DNA of 64,000 nucleotides from the NCBI RefSeq assembly GCF_000499845.2, contig NC_023756.2, positions 42,037,393 to 42,101,392 of the forward strand, in the 5' to 3' direction. This document shows, in pieces, positions 14,618-34,385 of the stretch. Every line of letters starts with the position of its first letter. Position 1 is the stretch's first letter. The translations under genes were made by a program, and so were the position numbers. The notes under the pieces are model-generated. The model had not been told where the DNA came from. It saw nothing but the letters and a program-made list of their open reading frames with translations, and did not search any database. This DNA comes from Phaseolus vulgaris (Eukaryota > Streptophyta > Magnoliopsida > Fabales > Fabaceae).

Positions 14618-15912
14618 AGTAATTAACTCTGAATCCAAATTTGGTTTCAAAATTCATTCTTTTTTTTAAAAAACAAAATAGTTTTCTATAATGATTTTCG
14701 TAGACCCATGATAAGTTTGGTTGTGACCGTCTAAATAAAAAAAAAAAACTCAATCGCAATTTCTTTTTTGCATCTTTTAGTGAACTTTTATAGAGGAATG
14801 AATGAAAAGATCTCAATATTGGAAGTGACCATGGTGGGAGGAAGGAATCACTAGTGGTGTGCACATCCCATAATAATGGAGTGGTAATGAAGGGAAAGGA
14901 GTGATAGTGTGAGAGGAGAATTGGGAGATAACAACACTTGAGAGGAACGAAAAAGGCAACATCTAGCTACACTTGTGGGGAAGGTGGCTAGATGAGGCAA
15001 GCAAGAACTGTAATATAAGGTTGCAAGGAAGAAGTGTAAGAGAAGACACATGTTGGTACCCTGATAAAAGATACTTGGTATCGGTTATGTTCTTAACTAA
15101 CTAATGTGTAAAATAGATATTATATCAATTGTACAAATAACTCATAATATTTACATTTATTGTCAACTACAATAATAACTAATTAGTTTGTGCATAAAAT
15201 AGATATTACATAAATTCATATATAAAAAAAGTTAATATATAGATTTCTATATAAAACTTATTTTCTACATGTTTTACCAATGAGGTAGAATATGATTCTA
15301 ATATTTACGAAATTATAATTTATGATTTAATACTAATCATAATTATATAAGTTATTTCTCATTAAAAAAATAATCAAAACATTATTCTTTGAAAATCATA
15401 CCGATCAAACAAAAGTATACTATACAAAAGAAACACCACTTAGTTGTTTCTCGTAAACAAAGAGACTCGTGGACCCTGCTATATTTTACTGTAGGATTAA
15501 TTTGTATATGGGTTGGGAGTACCGTAATATTCTTATTAATTTCAATTTTTATTATCAATAAAAAAGATATAATAAAAATAATGTTAAGTATGAAAGGATA
15601 ACATGCACGTACAACCATGAGTAAACAAAATACCACATAACAATAAATGAAGAAGAAAAATCAAGCATGTATCACTATCGTGTGAGCAGGATTTGCTCAA
15701 GAAGGTATCTTATCTAACAAGAGTTACCTAAGAATGCCAAAAATTTCAGGGACACTTGTGTTTTAAAATCATTATATGAATTAATGAAATTATTATATAT
15801 CTTTCTTTTATCTATACTTTCTCCTTCTTTCGACTTGTTGGGTGTATTATCTATATCGTGTTTTGCCTTTTACCTTTCAAATCCAGTTATTTCATAACAA
15901 TGTGGTTGTAAA
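14618..15912. repeat. Left part of the duplicated block (copy 1)
   Basis: It matches 50497-51680 over its length with scattered changes, for example TTGGAAGTGACCATGGTGGG and AGTGTGAGAGGAGAATTGGG in both. Copy 1 has an extra ~100 bp near 15065-15165 and lacks about 55 bp near 15667. The match continues straight into the copia LTR, so flank and element were copied together. Minus-strand open frames at 14607-14864 and 14851-15051 are not supported as genes. Confidence 0.8.
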
Positions 15913-16023
15913 TGTTAGAAAATTATGTAACATTATAATATGACTCATGTGAAATAGATTTTGAGTCTTGGACTTGAATGTGATTTAATAATATGAAAAT
16001 GTCTATTGGTTAATCTGAGAGGT

Positions 16024-16050
16024 TATATATATATATATATATATATATAT
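16024..16050. repeat. AT microsatellite
   Basis: (AT) run of about 27 bp inside the element A 5' LTR. Confidence 0.9.
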
Positions 16051-16733
16051 TATGAAACCGAATGAAAACCTAATATGATGGATATTGGAAAACATTAAGA
16101 AAATAAGGTTATGTCTCTACAAAGAAATTGTCTTATTGTTGGCCATCAAGAAAGAGTGTGATAAGAACATAATTGTCAAGACATAGATAAAGATACAATT
16201 TCAAGATTGGAGGAATCTGATCCATTAATAGCAAATGCAACAAATGTAAATTGTATTCAAACAAACAATTAATACAATTTTTGACCACACATATCACTGG
16301 GTTTTCTTAGGATTTCAAATCAAAATTTAAAATTTAAAAACAGATTTGCCTAGTGTTTGTCAGAGAGAAAACAATCGGTTGTTTCGAGAAAACAATCGGT
16401 TGAATTTCTGCACTAATGAAAACAAACAAATTTTCAATTTCTCATGCAGTATACAATCATTAACAATTTTCACAAGATATCAATTGTATAATGAAAAGAT
16501 GGAATACAAAGTAATTACAAACCAGTCATAGAGTATATTCAACGAATTGGATTTTAAGAAACAATGTTTTTTAACAAAGAAAAGAATAAGAACATCATCT
16601 TCAGATTTCAGATTACACAAATGTAGGTAGTTTATGAAATCAGAATAAGACTTTGATATGTACAAAGATCTTCATAAGGTCCTGTCCTTTTTGAACCTTC
16701 AAGCTAAGTCAGAATTCTGCAAAATAGAACTTG

Positions 16734-18414
16734 TCAAATCACAAGGTTTGATCCCTTAAAAAAATTGGGACCTTTTGTGTTAGACTTGTCTTTAGAACCA
16801 TCAATACATCTCGGAATCCATTTAAAGATGCCTTTAGGCACAAGAGATTTACGAAACCTGCAGTACCTAACAGAATGACCTTTCTTCATGCAATAGAAGC
16901 ATGTAACAACCGGTTGAAACGATCTTTTAACCGATTGTTTTTCCGGTACAAATGTAAAAGGTTTTGAAATCCCATTTCCCTTGCTTGATGGATAAAAACC
17001 TAAACCAACTTTTCCAAAAACACAAGTTTGAGATGCAAGAACACCTTCAAAGTTGGATTTCCTAGTTGTAAGCTTATCCAAAGGTTTTAAAAGATAGTGA
17101 ATCTTTCTTTCAAGATTTTCACAATTTCACAAAATTTTGATTTACTACAGCTAGTAGAGTTTTTATAAATAAAGTCAAGATTTTCAAAATCTTCTTTTGT
17201 GTTTTTCAACTCTTATTCATGAGATTTGAATTTTTTTTCCAACCAGTTATTTAGACCTTTCAACCGGTTAAGAGAAAGTGTCAATCGGTTGGCTTCTTCA
17301 TGAGTTTCATTAAAAGCATCAAGCAATTGATAGTAATTGTTACCTTTACTTGAGGATGTAGAACTCATGCTACTTGATACTGAAGCTTTAACGCACAAAT
17401 TTTCTTATTCATCACCTGAAGAGCTTGAGGATGAGACTTCATTATCATCCCATGCTACATAGGCCTTCTTGGCTTTTCCCTTCTTCTCCTTCTTGAAGTT
17501 TGCCTTTTCTTTGACTTCATTATTGGGACATTCAGCCTTGATATGACCATGTTCTCCACAGCCATAACAAGTGTATTTGTTAACAATAAATTCATTACGT
17601 TTTTTAAAACCATACCTCTTTGAAGCTTGTCTTTTCTTCAAGAACTTTTTGAATTGTCTTGATAACAAACTTATGTTTTCTTCATCACTTCCACTTGTGT
17701 CTGGTTGCTGCTTGTGATTGCAGGCTTTGAGAGCTATGCTCTTGTTGTGCTTTCCTCACTTTCTTGGACAACAAGCCTATTTATTTCAAGCTCATGTTCT
17801 CTAAGCTTACCAAACAGAGATGCAACAAACATTGAGGTGAGATCCTTTGATTCTAAGATGGCAGTAACCTTTGGTTGTCTTGTTCTATCAAGACATTTCA
17901 TTATCTTGATGTTTAACTCCTCTTTATCAAAAGTCTTACCAAGACTGATCAAGTGATTCACAATGTGAGAAAACCTTTTCTGCACATCACAGATGGATTC
18001 TCCCTTCTGCACTCTGAAGAGTTCATACTCTTGAATCAGAGCATGCTTCCAGGCACGCTTGGCATCACTTGTCCCTTCATGTGCGACCTCCAAAATGTCC
18101 CACATTTCCTTTGTTGAGCTGCATTGTGATACCCTGAAAAATTCATCACTACTCAAAGCAGAGGTTATAATGTTCTTGGCAATCCAATCAAACTTGGCTT
18201 TCTTATTTTCAGCCTTAGTCCAATCAGATAAAGGTTTATCAACTAAAGCATAATCTTTTTTGACTTGAGGAACAAAAGAACCTTTTTCAATTGCTTCTCA
18301 AATACCTTTATCAGTTGAATATATAAAGATTTTCATTATAACCTTCCAAAACTGGTAATTAACCCCACAATATAGTGGTGGCCTGTTTATGGAAGCACCT
18401 TCCCCAAAAGGCAT
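16734..18414 (-). pseudogene. Element C gag polyprotein, frameshifted
   Basis: Capsid/nucleocapsid polyprotein of a copia element. The ATG is at 18414 (MPFGEGASINRPPLYCG). A UBN2-type gag region follows (SQCSSTKEMWDILEVAHEG, FSHIVNHLISLGKTF). A first CCHC knuckle is near 17560 (CYGCGEHGHIKAEC), then a serine-rich acidic stretch, a leucine-heptad coiled coil (ANRLTLSLNRLKGLNNWLE, about 17300-17225), and a second knuckle near 16890 (CFYCMKKGHSVRYC). Stops or shifts occur around 17700, 17400, 17200 and 17090. The homologous gag of element D has the same two-knuckle order. Confidence 0.85.
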
Positions 18415-18497
18415 TTTGTTAACAATCAAAAAGATTTTTTAGAAAAACAGAAACATGAACTTGAGTATTTTTTAAGAACCTAGCTCTTGATGCCAAT

Positions 18498-19596
18498 TGT
18501 AAGAATTGATGGCTTAAACAAGAAGGGGGTGAATTATTTTATGAAAGATTTTCGCAAAGACTTTATTTAGAATGAATCTTTATCAAATAATCCAGATAAG
18601 CAGTTAAGAAAAGCAATTAAACAATCCAACAGAAACAAATATCAGAATTTTAACCAGTTAAACCTTCGTTTTAATCGGTTGTTTATACCAGCAGCAGAAA
18701 TGAATTGATCAAACAATTATGGAGAGTTTGAGAGAATGAGAGATTTACATAATAGGTTTATATTGGTTCACTCACACATAGCTACATCCAGTTCTCAGAA
18801 AACCTTTGAGTTCCACTAGTAATCAAACCAGATTACAACACACACCATAAAGAGGTGACTTTGAATCCCACAAAGCTCACTCACCCTCTTTGCGCCAGCA
18901 CACACCTCAAGCCAGAATCACACTGGCTTTACAGGATTTTACAAACACATTTACAATATCAAAGTACAATTACAAGAAACTAAGTAAGGGTAGAAAACAC
19001 CTGGAATTATAGAAAACCAGAAGCCCTATGACCAATACTTGCACCATAGCAAAGCTTAAAAGCAATCTTGCTAATCTTGAAAAACTTCTTTAAAAAACAT
19101 ATCGTAATCTCTCTTTTTGATCTCAAATCAGTGTGTAAAACCTCTGTAAAAAATTTGAAAGAAGGCTATATTTATAGCTTTTGAAATCTAGTTGTTTAAG
19201 GCAATTTAACATAACCAAAACAATTTTGATCTCACTCAAAACAATTAAAACAGGTTTTCAAAAAACTGTTAGAACAACACACATTTAACCGGTTGAAACC
19301 ACGATTTAACCGGTTGAATGGGTCATGTAGTTACATAACCAATTCAAAAAAGAGTTTCAAAACCTCTGTGTCAGCTAAGGGACAAACAACAAATTGTCTC
19401 GACAATTTAACCGGTTGTTTTCCCTTTGCATGGAAAAACACTTTGTTTAATTAAACAAATTTGATTAGGCTTTGTGCAAGGATTAAGAACTTATCTTAAC
19501 AAAGATTCTAAACACTAAAACTAAACCCAGCCACAAAAAGCAACACAACTTCATCTTTTTCTTGGATTTGAAACATCAAAGCTCCCATGCTCAACA
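18498..19596 (-). repeat. Element C 5' LTR (1,099 bp)
   Basis: Read on the minus strand it begins TGTTGAGCATGGGAGC at 19596 and ends ...CTTACA at 18498. The start resembles that of the element D LTR (TGTTGAACAAGATGC). A TATA-like TATAAATATAG lies near 19170. Octamer doublets sit at 18652/18673, 19287/19308 and 19388/19409. Confidence 0.85.
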
Positions 19597-20402
19597 TTGA
19601 TTTCAAATTAAACTATTTAAATCTCAAGTCTTTTGTTGCATCATAAATCATGAATTTTGTTTTTATTTGAATGCAAGAGGAAAATATCACGATAAATAAA
19701 AGTATTGACATAAATATATATATTTGTATATTTTGTTGATGAATGATATTATTTCTGGAATTAATTGTATGATAGATTTGTAATCACCAAAGTGATCAAA
19801 TCTTCATGTTTTATTTATTTATTTCCAAAGTTCATGAATGATATTATTTATGGAATTATTGTGTGATAGATTTGTAATCGCCAGAGTGATCAAACCTTTA
19901 TGTTTTATTTAATTTCAAATTAGTGATGAGTTTTATTCAATTACCTATAGAATGGATGTTAAATTTTGGTTTATGAGTTAATTGAAATTCTTGAAATTCA
20001 TTATTATAAGGCATTTGTGGATGACCCAAAGGTTGATTAGTTGTCCTTATAATTAATAGATATGATTGTTGGTAGTGAACATGTGTTATTAGTTTTATTT
20101 ATATATCCAAAGATAACATGTATTTCTAGTTAATGCATATGTCTTACCAAATAATGTATTATTATTACCATTATGCTTTGTGTATTAATGTATCACCCAA
20201 AGGAGAACATTAGTATGCATAAAATGTTTGTTGTTGTCAGAATCTGTATTGTATGTTTAATTTGTGAGTCAAAGTATTAATGTTAAGCATGTGTTAATTG
20301 CAGTACTTGTTCCTGTATCTTTACATTCATATGCTATGCTTATTCTAGTCTTTAATGGATTGAATTTTTCTAATTGGAATGAACCGGTCTAATTTCACTT
20401 AG

Positions 20403-22680
20403 GTGTATTGGATCTTAATTTGGCCTTTCAAGTTAAGAAACCTACTATTACTGATGCTAGCAACAATGAATAGTAAGCTCATTATAAGGCTTGGGAAAGA
20501 GACTAGACTTAATAATCAAGAAAACCACTCCATTAATTTTGTGAATAATATGGGAGATGGAAAGAAAGTTTGTAAGAAACATGGAAAGGTTAAAGGACTA
20601 TCAAAGATTAATAAGTTCTCTACTAAAATCCAGAAGAAAGATGAAAAATGTCATTTATGTGGGAAATCTCAACATTTCTAGAAGGACGGTCTTAAACATA
20701 AAGTTTGTTTAGAAAGGAAAAAGATTCCTTTCAACCCGAATCATAAATCCAAATGAGAAGTTTGTCTTCATTAGAAATAGAGTGAAGGTTCGGTGGAAGT
20801 TGTCAGGACTTATCTTTTAATCTTTGACACTAGATTTCATTTAGACTTGTTTGATACTTTTTATGTACCTGATATTTTTAGAATTTAGTTTTTTTTTTTT
20901 TTGTCTAAACTTGATGTTGTTGGCTACTCTTTTAAGTTTGGGAATGGTTGTTTCAATTTGTATAAGCGTACTTGTATGGTTGGATTTGGTACACTTTATG
21001 ATGAAATATATAAATTGAATCTTGATAATTTATATGTTTAAATTCTTATGACCTTGCATCATAATGTTGGCACTAAACGTAGTATAGTGAATGAATGTTC
21101 TGCTTACTTGTGGCATAAGCATTTGAGACACATTTCTAAATAAAGAATGTAAAGATCATTAAAGAATGAAATACTTCCAAATTTAGATTTTACTTATCTG
21201 AATGTATGTGTGGATTGTATTAAAGGCAAACAAACAAAACACATAAAGAAAGTAGCCACAAGAAGCACCTAACTTCCTGAAATTTTACACAAAGATATAT
21301 ATGGACCTTTTGATGTGAATTCCTTCAATAAAGAAAGATATTTTATCACTTTTATTGATGTTTCACATTATGTTTATGTTTATTTACTGCATGAGAAATC
21401 TCAAGTAGTGGAATGCGTTGGAAATTTATATAAATGAAGTCGAAGGGCAATTAAACAGAAAGGTGAAAATTGTCAGGTTAGATAGAGGTGGTGAATATTA
21501 TGGAAAGTATGATGAAAGTGGACAACACCCTGGTCCATTTGATAAGTTCCTTGAGAAATGAGGTATTTGTGCTCAATACACAATGTTAAGTACACCACAA
21601 CAAAATGGTGTATCAGAAATGCGTACAAAATTGTCACATATTTGTTGAACCGGGATCCTGGTAAGGCAGTTCAAAATACACCTTTTGAATTGTGGAGAGA
21701 CGGACCTAGTTTGAAACACTTGCATGTTTAGGATTGTCAGGCAGAAACTAGAATATATAATTCGCAAGAAAAGAAACTAGATGTAAGAAGAATAAGTGGA
21801 TATTTCATTGGTTATCCAACAAAGTAAAAAAGGTATATGTTTTACTTTCCTACACATAGTACAAGAATTTTTGAAACTGAAAATGCTCGATTTATTGAGA
21901 ATGGTGAAACCTGTGAATCTCCACGAAATGTGGAGATTAAGGAAGTTAGACTACAAGTTCCTTTAACTAGTACCTCTATTTCAATAATTTTTGTTCCTCG
22001 TATTGTTGAATCACACAACGATGAAGAAGAAGAGCAAATCAGTGATCTCGAGAATAACAGTGAACTTGTAGTAGAACAACCATAAGAAATAGTATTAAAA
22101 AGATCTCAAATAGAAAGGAACTATGCTATTTCAAATGATTGTGTGGTTTATCTACAAGAGTCAAAAAATGACTTAGCCATTGATAATGTCTAGTTTCATT
22201 TTCAGAAGCCATCAATTGTGATAATTCTGATAAATGGTTAGATGCAATGACAGATGAGCTTAAACAAATGGAACAATATCATGTATGGAACCTTATGAAA
22301 TTTCAAGAATGATGCAAAAGAGTTGGGTGTAGATGGGTCTTAAATACTAAATGTGACTCTCAAGGCAAATATTGAACGTTACAAGACTCAACTTGTTGCC
22401 AAAGGTTTTATTCAAAAGGATGACGTTGATTATAAGGAAACATTTTCGCCTGTTTCTAGAAATATTTCTTCATAATTATCATGACATTAGTAGCTCATTA
22501 TGATCTTGAGTTGCATCAGATGAATGTTAAAATCACCTTTTTGAACAATAATTTAGAAGAGGAACCAACCCGTGGGGTTCATTGAAAAAGGAAAGGAACA
22601 CATGATGTGTAAACTTAAGAAATCAATATAAGGACTTAAACAAGCTTCAAGACAATTGTATCTTAAGTTCAATGACATTT
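20403..22680 (+). pseudogene. Element A gag-pol remnants
   Basis: Copia polyprotein with many stops. Gag: a short region near 20490-20690 with a spoiled zinc knuckle (CHLCGKSQHF then TAG). Compared with element B, most of the UBN2 domain is deleted between about 20487 and 20500. Gag-pre-integrase and integrase remnants run from about 20950 to 21790, including a central stretch like HKDIYGPFDVNS. An acidic linker follows at 21837-22190. Reverse transcriptase remnants run from 22215 to 22680 (KLKKSI-like, then RQLYLKFND-like). No full domain is intact. Confidence 0.75.
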
Positions 22681-23000
22681 CTAAATTCGTATATAAATTT
22701 GCTACAAAGGTTTTAGCTACTAATTAATTATTTAGATTATAAATTAGTCTCTAAAAGACTAATATAGAGTAATCTAGAATATATAGTAGTTAGTAGCTAA
22801 AACTTTGGTAGTCAATATAAGGACTTAAACAAGTTTCAAGACAATGGTATCTTAAATTCAATGATATTTTTAAATTGGTATCTAAATTTTCTATAAAGGT
22901 TTTAGCTACTAATTAATATTTTAGATTATAAATTAGTCTCTAAAAGACTAATATAGACTAATCTAAAATATATAATAGTTAATAGCTAAAATCTTGGTAG
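22623..23000. repeat. 189-bp tandem duplication joining copia RT to an inverted-repeat element
   Basis: Two copies start at TCAATATAAGGACTTAAACA (22623 and 22812). Each has ~70 bp of copia reverse transcriptase followed by ~115 bp of the central palindrome of the inverted-repeat element (AAAGGTTTTAGCTACTAATT ... GTAGCTAAAA). The RT part corresponds to element B near 55157-55208. Confidence 0.85.
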
Positions 23001-23140
23001 TCAATGATTATATATTAATTTAGAAACTACTTTATAAAATTTTATTAACAATAAAAACTACATTAAATATCAATAATTTTTTTTAATTTATAAAATAGTT
23101 AATATAGTAATTAATTATTTTGATCTCTAAAATTATTATT
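22694..23140. repeat. CACTA-like inverted-repeat element, rearranged
   Basis: Arms such as GGTTTTAGCTACTAATTAAT and AGTTAATAGCTAAAATCTTG are reverse-complementary around AAAGACTAATATAGACTAAT. The right part (TTAGAAACTACTTTATAAAA to TTTTGATCTCTAAAATTATT) matches 34680-34810. The left half is missing, replaced by copia RT. Confidence 0.7.
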
Positions 23141-24086
23141 TTTTTCATAATTTTCTTGTAATTTAAAATTAATTTCTATTTCATATTTTTCTTGTAATTT
23201 TTTTTTATCACTATTTATAACTTATATTGATTTTATGTAGCAACATAAAATTATTTGTAACAATGTGTTTGTAACCATTAATCTTGACAAAATAACCTTT
23301 TTCACCATAAATATTTTGTGACACCTTTTCCATGATCACTTTACATTTTATCACAACATTTTTCTGACATTCTTTTTACAATACTACATTAGTAAAATCT
23401 TTTTATTAAATAGGGAGATTTTAAAAATGAATATTTTCATTATATTCACAAGCTAACAGAGTTTAAAATATTTAATATTTTAATTTATTCTTTTAAACAC
23501 TTATTTTAGTAATTTTTAATAATAACGTTAAATAGATTAATAGACATGACACTCACCTCTTATAACTTATTTAACATTTTTTTTAAAATGATTTTTAGAA
23601 AACATAAAATACCAAATTAAACCTTTTAAAATTTATTAAACCGAAATACAAAAACACTAAAACATAAAAAGGATTAAAAGTAATATTTAGTTTTAAAAGT
23701 TTACTATGTTCAACAATAAAGCATATTAATTTATTTTGTTACTATATATCCTGAAAATATTTAATACAAAAACTTTATTCACTAGAAAGCTCAAAATAAA
23801 TAAAGAAAAAATTTATTTCTTTATCGTATGGTAAACAGAATGTATTATAATAAAAAATGTTATGGAGAAAATTAGCACAGTGAGTTTATAAAATAAAATA
23901 TAACTACAAATCACATAGGTTAGACTATCTCATGAAAGATATCAAGATTTCAATATATCATAAGATTTCTTTTCTAAATTGAGTGTTTCTTACAAGTAAA
24001 TAACATTAATCGGATACGACATAAGACCATTACATATTACTAATTAATAATTCTATAGAAACTTGAAATTTAGGAAAAACAATTTA
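23141..24086. repeat. 3' flank of CRK-2, duplicated behind CRK-3
   Basis: AT-rich, no gene. It matches 34817-35788 in order, e.g. TTCACCATAA...TTTGTGACACC and GTTAAATAGATTAATAGACA. It contains the 3' UTR of CRK-2. Confidence 0.8.
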
Positions 24087-31515
<7,429 letters not shown>

Positions 31516-32251
31516 GTTTCCTGGATTTTTTGTGTTTGCTTTATGATGATGAGAAAGTGTGTTGGTGTTTGGTTTGGAAAAGTTAGTCAACGATGAGGCA
31601 AGTCAAGTAAACGGAAAACAAAAGATAAGGTGGGAAAGAATGAGTGAACGGAAGGAAAAACACAACATTCATTATGGAAGTCTCTCCCAGTAATTTCATT
31701 TTTTTATCAGGCCATCGTACTATTATGTCTGACACAGAGGGTTAAAAAGTCTTTATAGTCTGACCAATTGACCTAAGAACCCACGATTATCAGTGGAAAT
31801 AAGGTCATTCATTGTAATTGGAGGACAAAACAAGGGTTTGTAGTTCATAACTGTGATTTAATTATTATATTTAAATATTATTTTAATATTATTCTGAATT
31901 AGGGTGAAAAAAAATAAAGCATAGTTAGTCAAGTCACTGAACTGAAAATAAAAGGATTAGGTGGTGTCAATTAATGAATGGATGAAAAAAAAGGACAGCA
32001 TTTACTATGTGATGTTGCACTCATGAATGGCACTGGACACGGATGCCTCATTACAATTTGTTTTTATAGAGAATTTATTTTTAATAAAAAGTTAAAAGTG
32101 TTATATTATAAAATATGATGTTTTGGTAGATAATTTTAGAAGAACTGAAGATATAAAATAATTTAATTTAATTATTTAAAATTAGAAAATTTTAAATTCA
32201 TCTAGACAAACTTAGCATTATGAAATTTAAAATTTTCTTACTTTTGGCGAC
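31516..32251 (-). promoter_or_regulatory. CRK-2 upstream region
   Basis: This is the likely promoter and 5' UTR of CRK-2. W-box cores (TTGACT on minus at 31590-31585; TTGACC on plus near 31768) are present; CRK genes are often WRKY-responsive, but such short cores occur by chance. No single TATA box can be chosen with confidence. Confidence 0.35.
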
Positions 32252-32254
32252 TAT

Positions 32255-32798
32255 CACCACAAATAAATCTTTAAATTGAAATTAATTTTAAATACAAAAA
32301 ATAATTAATTCTTATATTAATTAAATTAGATATTATTTTACAAACTAAAAATATTATTAATTAGTTTTTATTAATGGAGATCTCACATCGACTAGAGATT
32401 AGAACCTTTCATAGTATATAAGTGGGTGCAAACCTCACCTCATTAAGCCCGATTTTATGTAGTTGAGTTAGGCTTAAAGTCCACTTTGCAATATAGTATA
32501 AGAGTCAGGTTCAAGTCTATAGATTAAAGTCTTTCATAGTATATAAGTGGTGCAAACCTCACCTCATTGAGTTGGTTTTATGGGGTTGAGTTAGTTATCA
32601 ATTACTTTAAATTTTAAATTGGTAATTAAATAAATACTAATTAGATATTAATTTAAAAATTATTTTATAATTTTTTTATTAATAAAATAAACTATTTTAG
32701 ATATCAATAAATTTTTAGTTTATAAAATAATATTTAATTTAGTGAGTAACTAATTTTTTTTCCTAAATTTAATTTCTATTTAAAATTTTCTTATAGTG
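32255..32798. mobile_element. CACTA-like miniature element with a TRIM inside
   Basis: Ends CACCACAAATAAAT (32255) and TTTTCTTATAGTG (to 32798) resemble CACTA termini, with a 3-bp target duplication TAT at 32252-32254 and 32799-32801. The interior matches the inverted-repeat family of 34386-34836 and is split by a TRIM at about 32374-32592. No transposase. Confidence 0.75.
32374..32592 (+). repeat. TRIM retroelement remnant
   Basis: TGGAGATCTCACATCGACTA ... TATAAGTGGGTGCAAACCTC ... GGCTTAAAGTCCACTTTG is the LTR of a common legume TRIM. A degenerate primer site (ATAAGAGTCAGGTTC) and part of a second LTR (from about 32520, CTTTCATAGTATATAAGTGG) follow. The better copy at 37008-37346 lies on the other strand. 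Confidence 0.8.
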
Positions 32799-32866
32799 TA
32801 TATTTGTGTATTTATTTAGCTAGATCATTTATGTTTTCATTCATAAAAAGATAAATTATTCATGAA

Positions 32867-32960
32867 AAGACTAATTTTAGACAAATATTAATTAGATTTT
32901 TTCAATTGACATCTTTTATAAATTATTTTTGTCCAAAATTGATTATGTTTTTCATGTTAA
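32867..32960. repeat. Segment shared with 3665-3765
   Basis: Same ~90-bp phrase as downstream of CRK-1 (GACTAATTTTAGACAAATAT ... GTCCAAAATTGATTATG). Confidence 0.6.
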
Positions 32961-34385
32961 ATGAGAAAAAAATTGGGTTTTTTTACTAGAATTTTTTTTG
33001 GTGATTAACTAGAAAACATAGTCATAGTCACTCTCACTATTTGACGTAAGGAGACGTTATGTGAACAAGTAGTAAAGGAAAGACTCAACTCCAATATTAT
33101 AAATATAGGCATAGAAAACATATTACCTTGTACCTTAAGGTTGTAACCCTGATAATACTAGGAAAAACACAAATTAGACTATATGTGTCTAAGTTCTTTT
33201 CTTTTCTTTTGTTATTGTGTTAGTGTAAAGTCATAAGGGTTTGAAGACCTTTGTTGGTAAAGATTGTGTTCTAATACGCTCAAAAGTCTCATATCAATTA
33301 GGAGTGAAGGTCAATGACAATTTAAATACACATTCATTCCCTAATCCTTTGAAGCGTCTTTTGAGGATAAAATGATAAAAAAAACTCTGAGCTTAAAAGG
33401 GAAAAATACCTTCAATGCAATGATTAACCTAAATGATGTTAACTCAAATTTTGAAACATTGACGAACCATCATTCCTCTTTGATCTCGGTTGGGGGTTTT
33501 GACACATCCAATAGTCTCATATTGTTTAGAAGTCAAGACCAATGACAATTTAAATACACACATTCCCCCCTTTAACCCTTCAGGACGCATTTTAAAAAAT
33601 AAAACCGTGATGAAACTATAAAGTTCAAAGTGGACAATATCTTAGATATGTTATCCTAACAAACATGAGGTTGACATGTTGAATTTAGAATTTTTCAAAT
33701 AATAATTAATTTTAACTTAAAATTAAAATTTAAAATATAGAGAAATATCAATTATAATAACTTTATTGTGCATATATAAAACACAAATGAGAATAGTATG
33801 CAAAATAACATAATCACATAATACATTTTTTGAATATGGAAATATGAAATATCTAAGATGTAAATGTTTGATAATTTTTTATTAGGTATAAGGAAACGAC
33901 ACAAAAAAATTTAGAAATTTGGACAAGTATTTATATGTAAACTAAATGCCAAAAATCTAGAAAAATGTTCAAAATTACTAATAAAATAAAATAAAACTTA
34001 TAGTAAATGAAGAAATTTTGGTTACCCAATTCTAGGGGATTGGAGGAGAGATTTCTCTCTTCATTCTAAATAACTTTTGTTTTTATTGTCTTTCGATCTA
34101 AGCTTTTTATCAAAAGTTACGAATGTTTGAAAGTTTTATACCTTAACTTTCTATATTTCAAAATCTATGAATATTATATCAAATGTAAAGACCCACTATT
34201 TTTAATGATTTTTAAAAAATTAGATGAACAGTAAAAACAATACAAAAACAAACACACCAAATAGGTAAATATTAAAAACACAAAAATACACAAAAGTGGA
34301 TAAAAAATATGTATTTGTTACCGGCACCAAAAATCTACTTCCCGCTTCAATGAACACATTTTCATACAAATAAATTACGCTTTAA
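32961..34385. other. Intergenic between CRK-2 and CRK-3 blocks
   Basis: AT-rich; no coding frame supported. It contains the direct repeats at 33283-33605. Confidence 0.5.
33283..33605. repeat. Pair of ~90-bp direct repeats, possible TRIM-like element
   Basis: Both copies (33283-33372, 33511-33605) carry GTCTCATAT, CAATGACAATTTAAATACAC and CCTTTGAAGCG / CCCTTCAGGACGC. The spacing is about 228 bp. A nonautonomous LTR pair is possible, but no clear primer site or target duplication was found. Confidence 0.5.

Larger units (their letters stand above)
16290..19596 (-). mobile_element. Copia element C: 5' LTR plus gag only
   Basis: Minus-strand copia element related to element D. Its 5' LTR (right side) is complete, followed in its own sense by an iMet-type primer site (CAATTGGCATCAAGAGCTAG, 18497-18478) and gag. 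Pol and the 3' LTR are missing, so there is no target duplication to confirm the left border, which I place only roughly. It sits in the leader of element A. It carries six doublets or triplets of the AACCGGTT-type octamer at 21-bp spacing. Confidence 0.8.
15913..22693 (+). mobile_element. Copia element A (decayed, interrupted by copia C)
   Basis: Ty1/copia element, same family as element B. A 5' LTR begins about 15913 (TGTTAGAAAATTATG) and shares GACTCATGTGAAATAGATTT with the 3' LTR of element B. Copia C interrupts it from about 16290 to 19596. The element resumes at 19597 with a leader that matches element B, then gag, integrase and reverse transcriptase remnants full of stops. It ends abruptly inside the reverse transcriptase near 22693, where an inverted-repeat element joins. 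No 3' LTR is seen. The end of the 5' LTR cannot be placed exactly. Confidence 0.78.

Noticed and set aside
14607..15051. Minus-strand gene in the duplicated block (also 50678-50968)
   Set aside because: Frames shift between the two copies and show no domain; the composition is low-complexity.
31516..31590. Longer CRK-2 start at 31590
   Set aside because: The first codon there is TTG. The first ATG at 31515 is directly followed by a good signal peptide.
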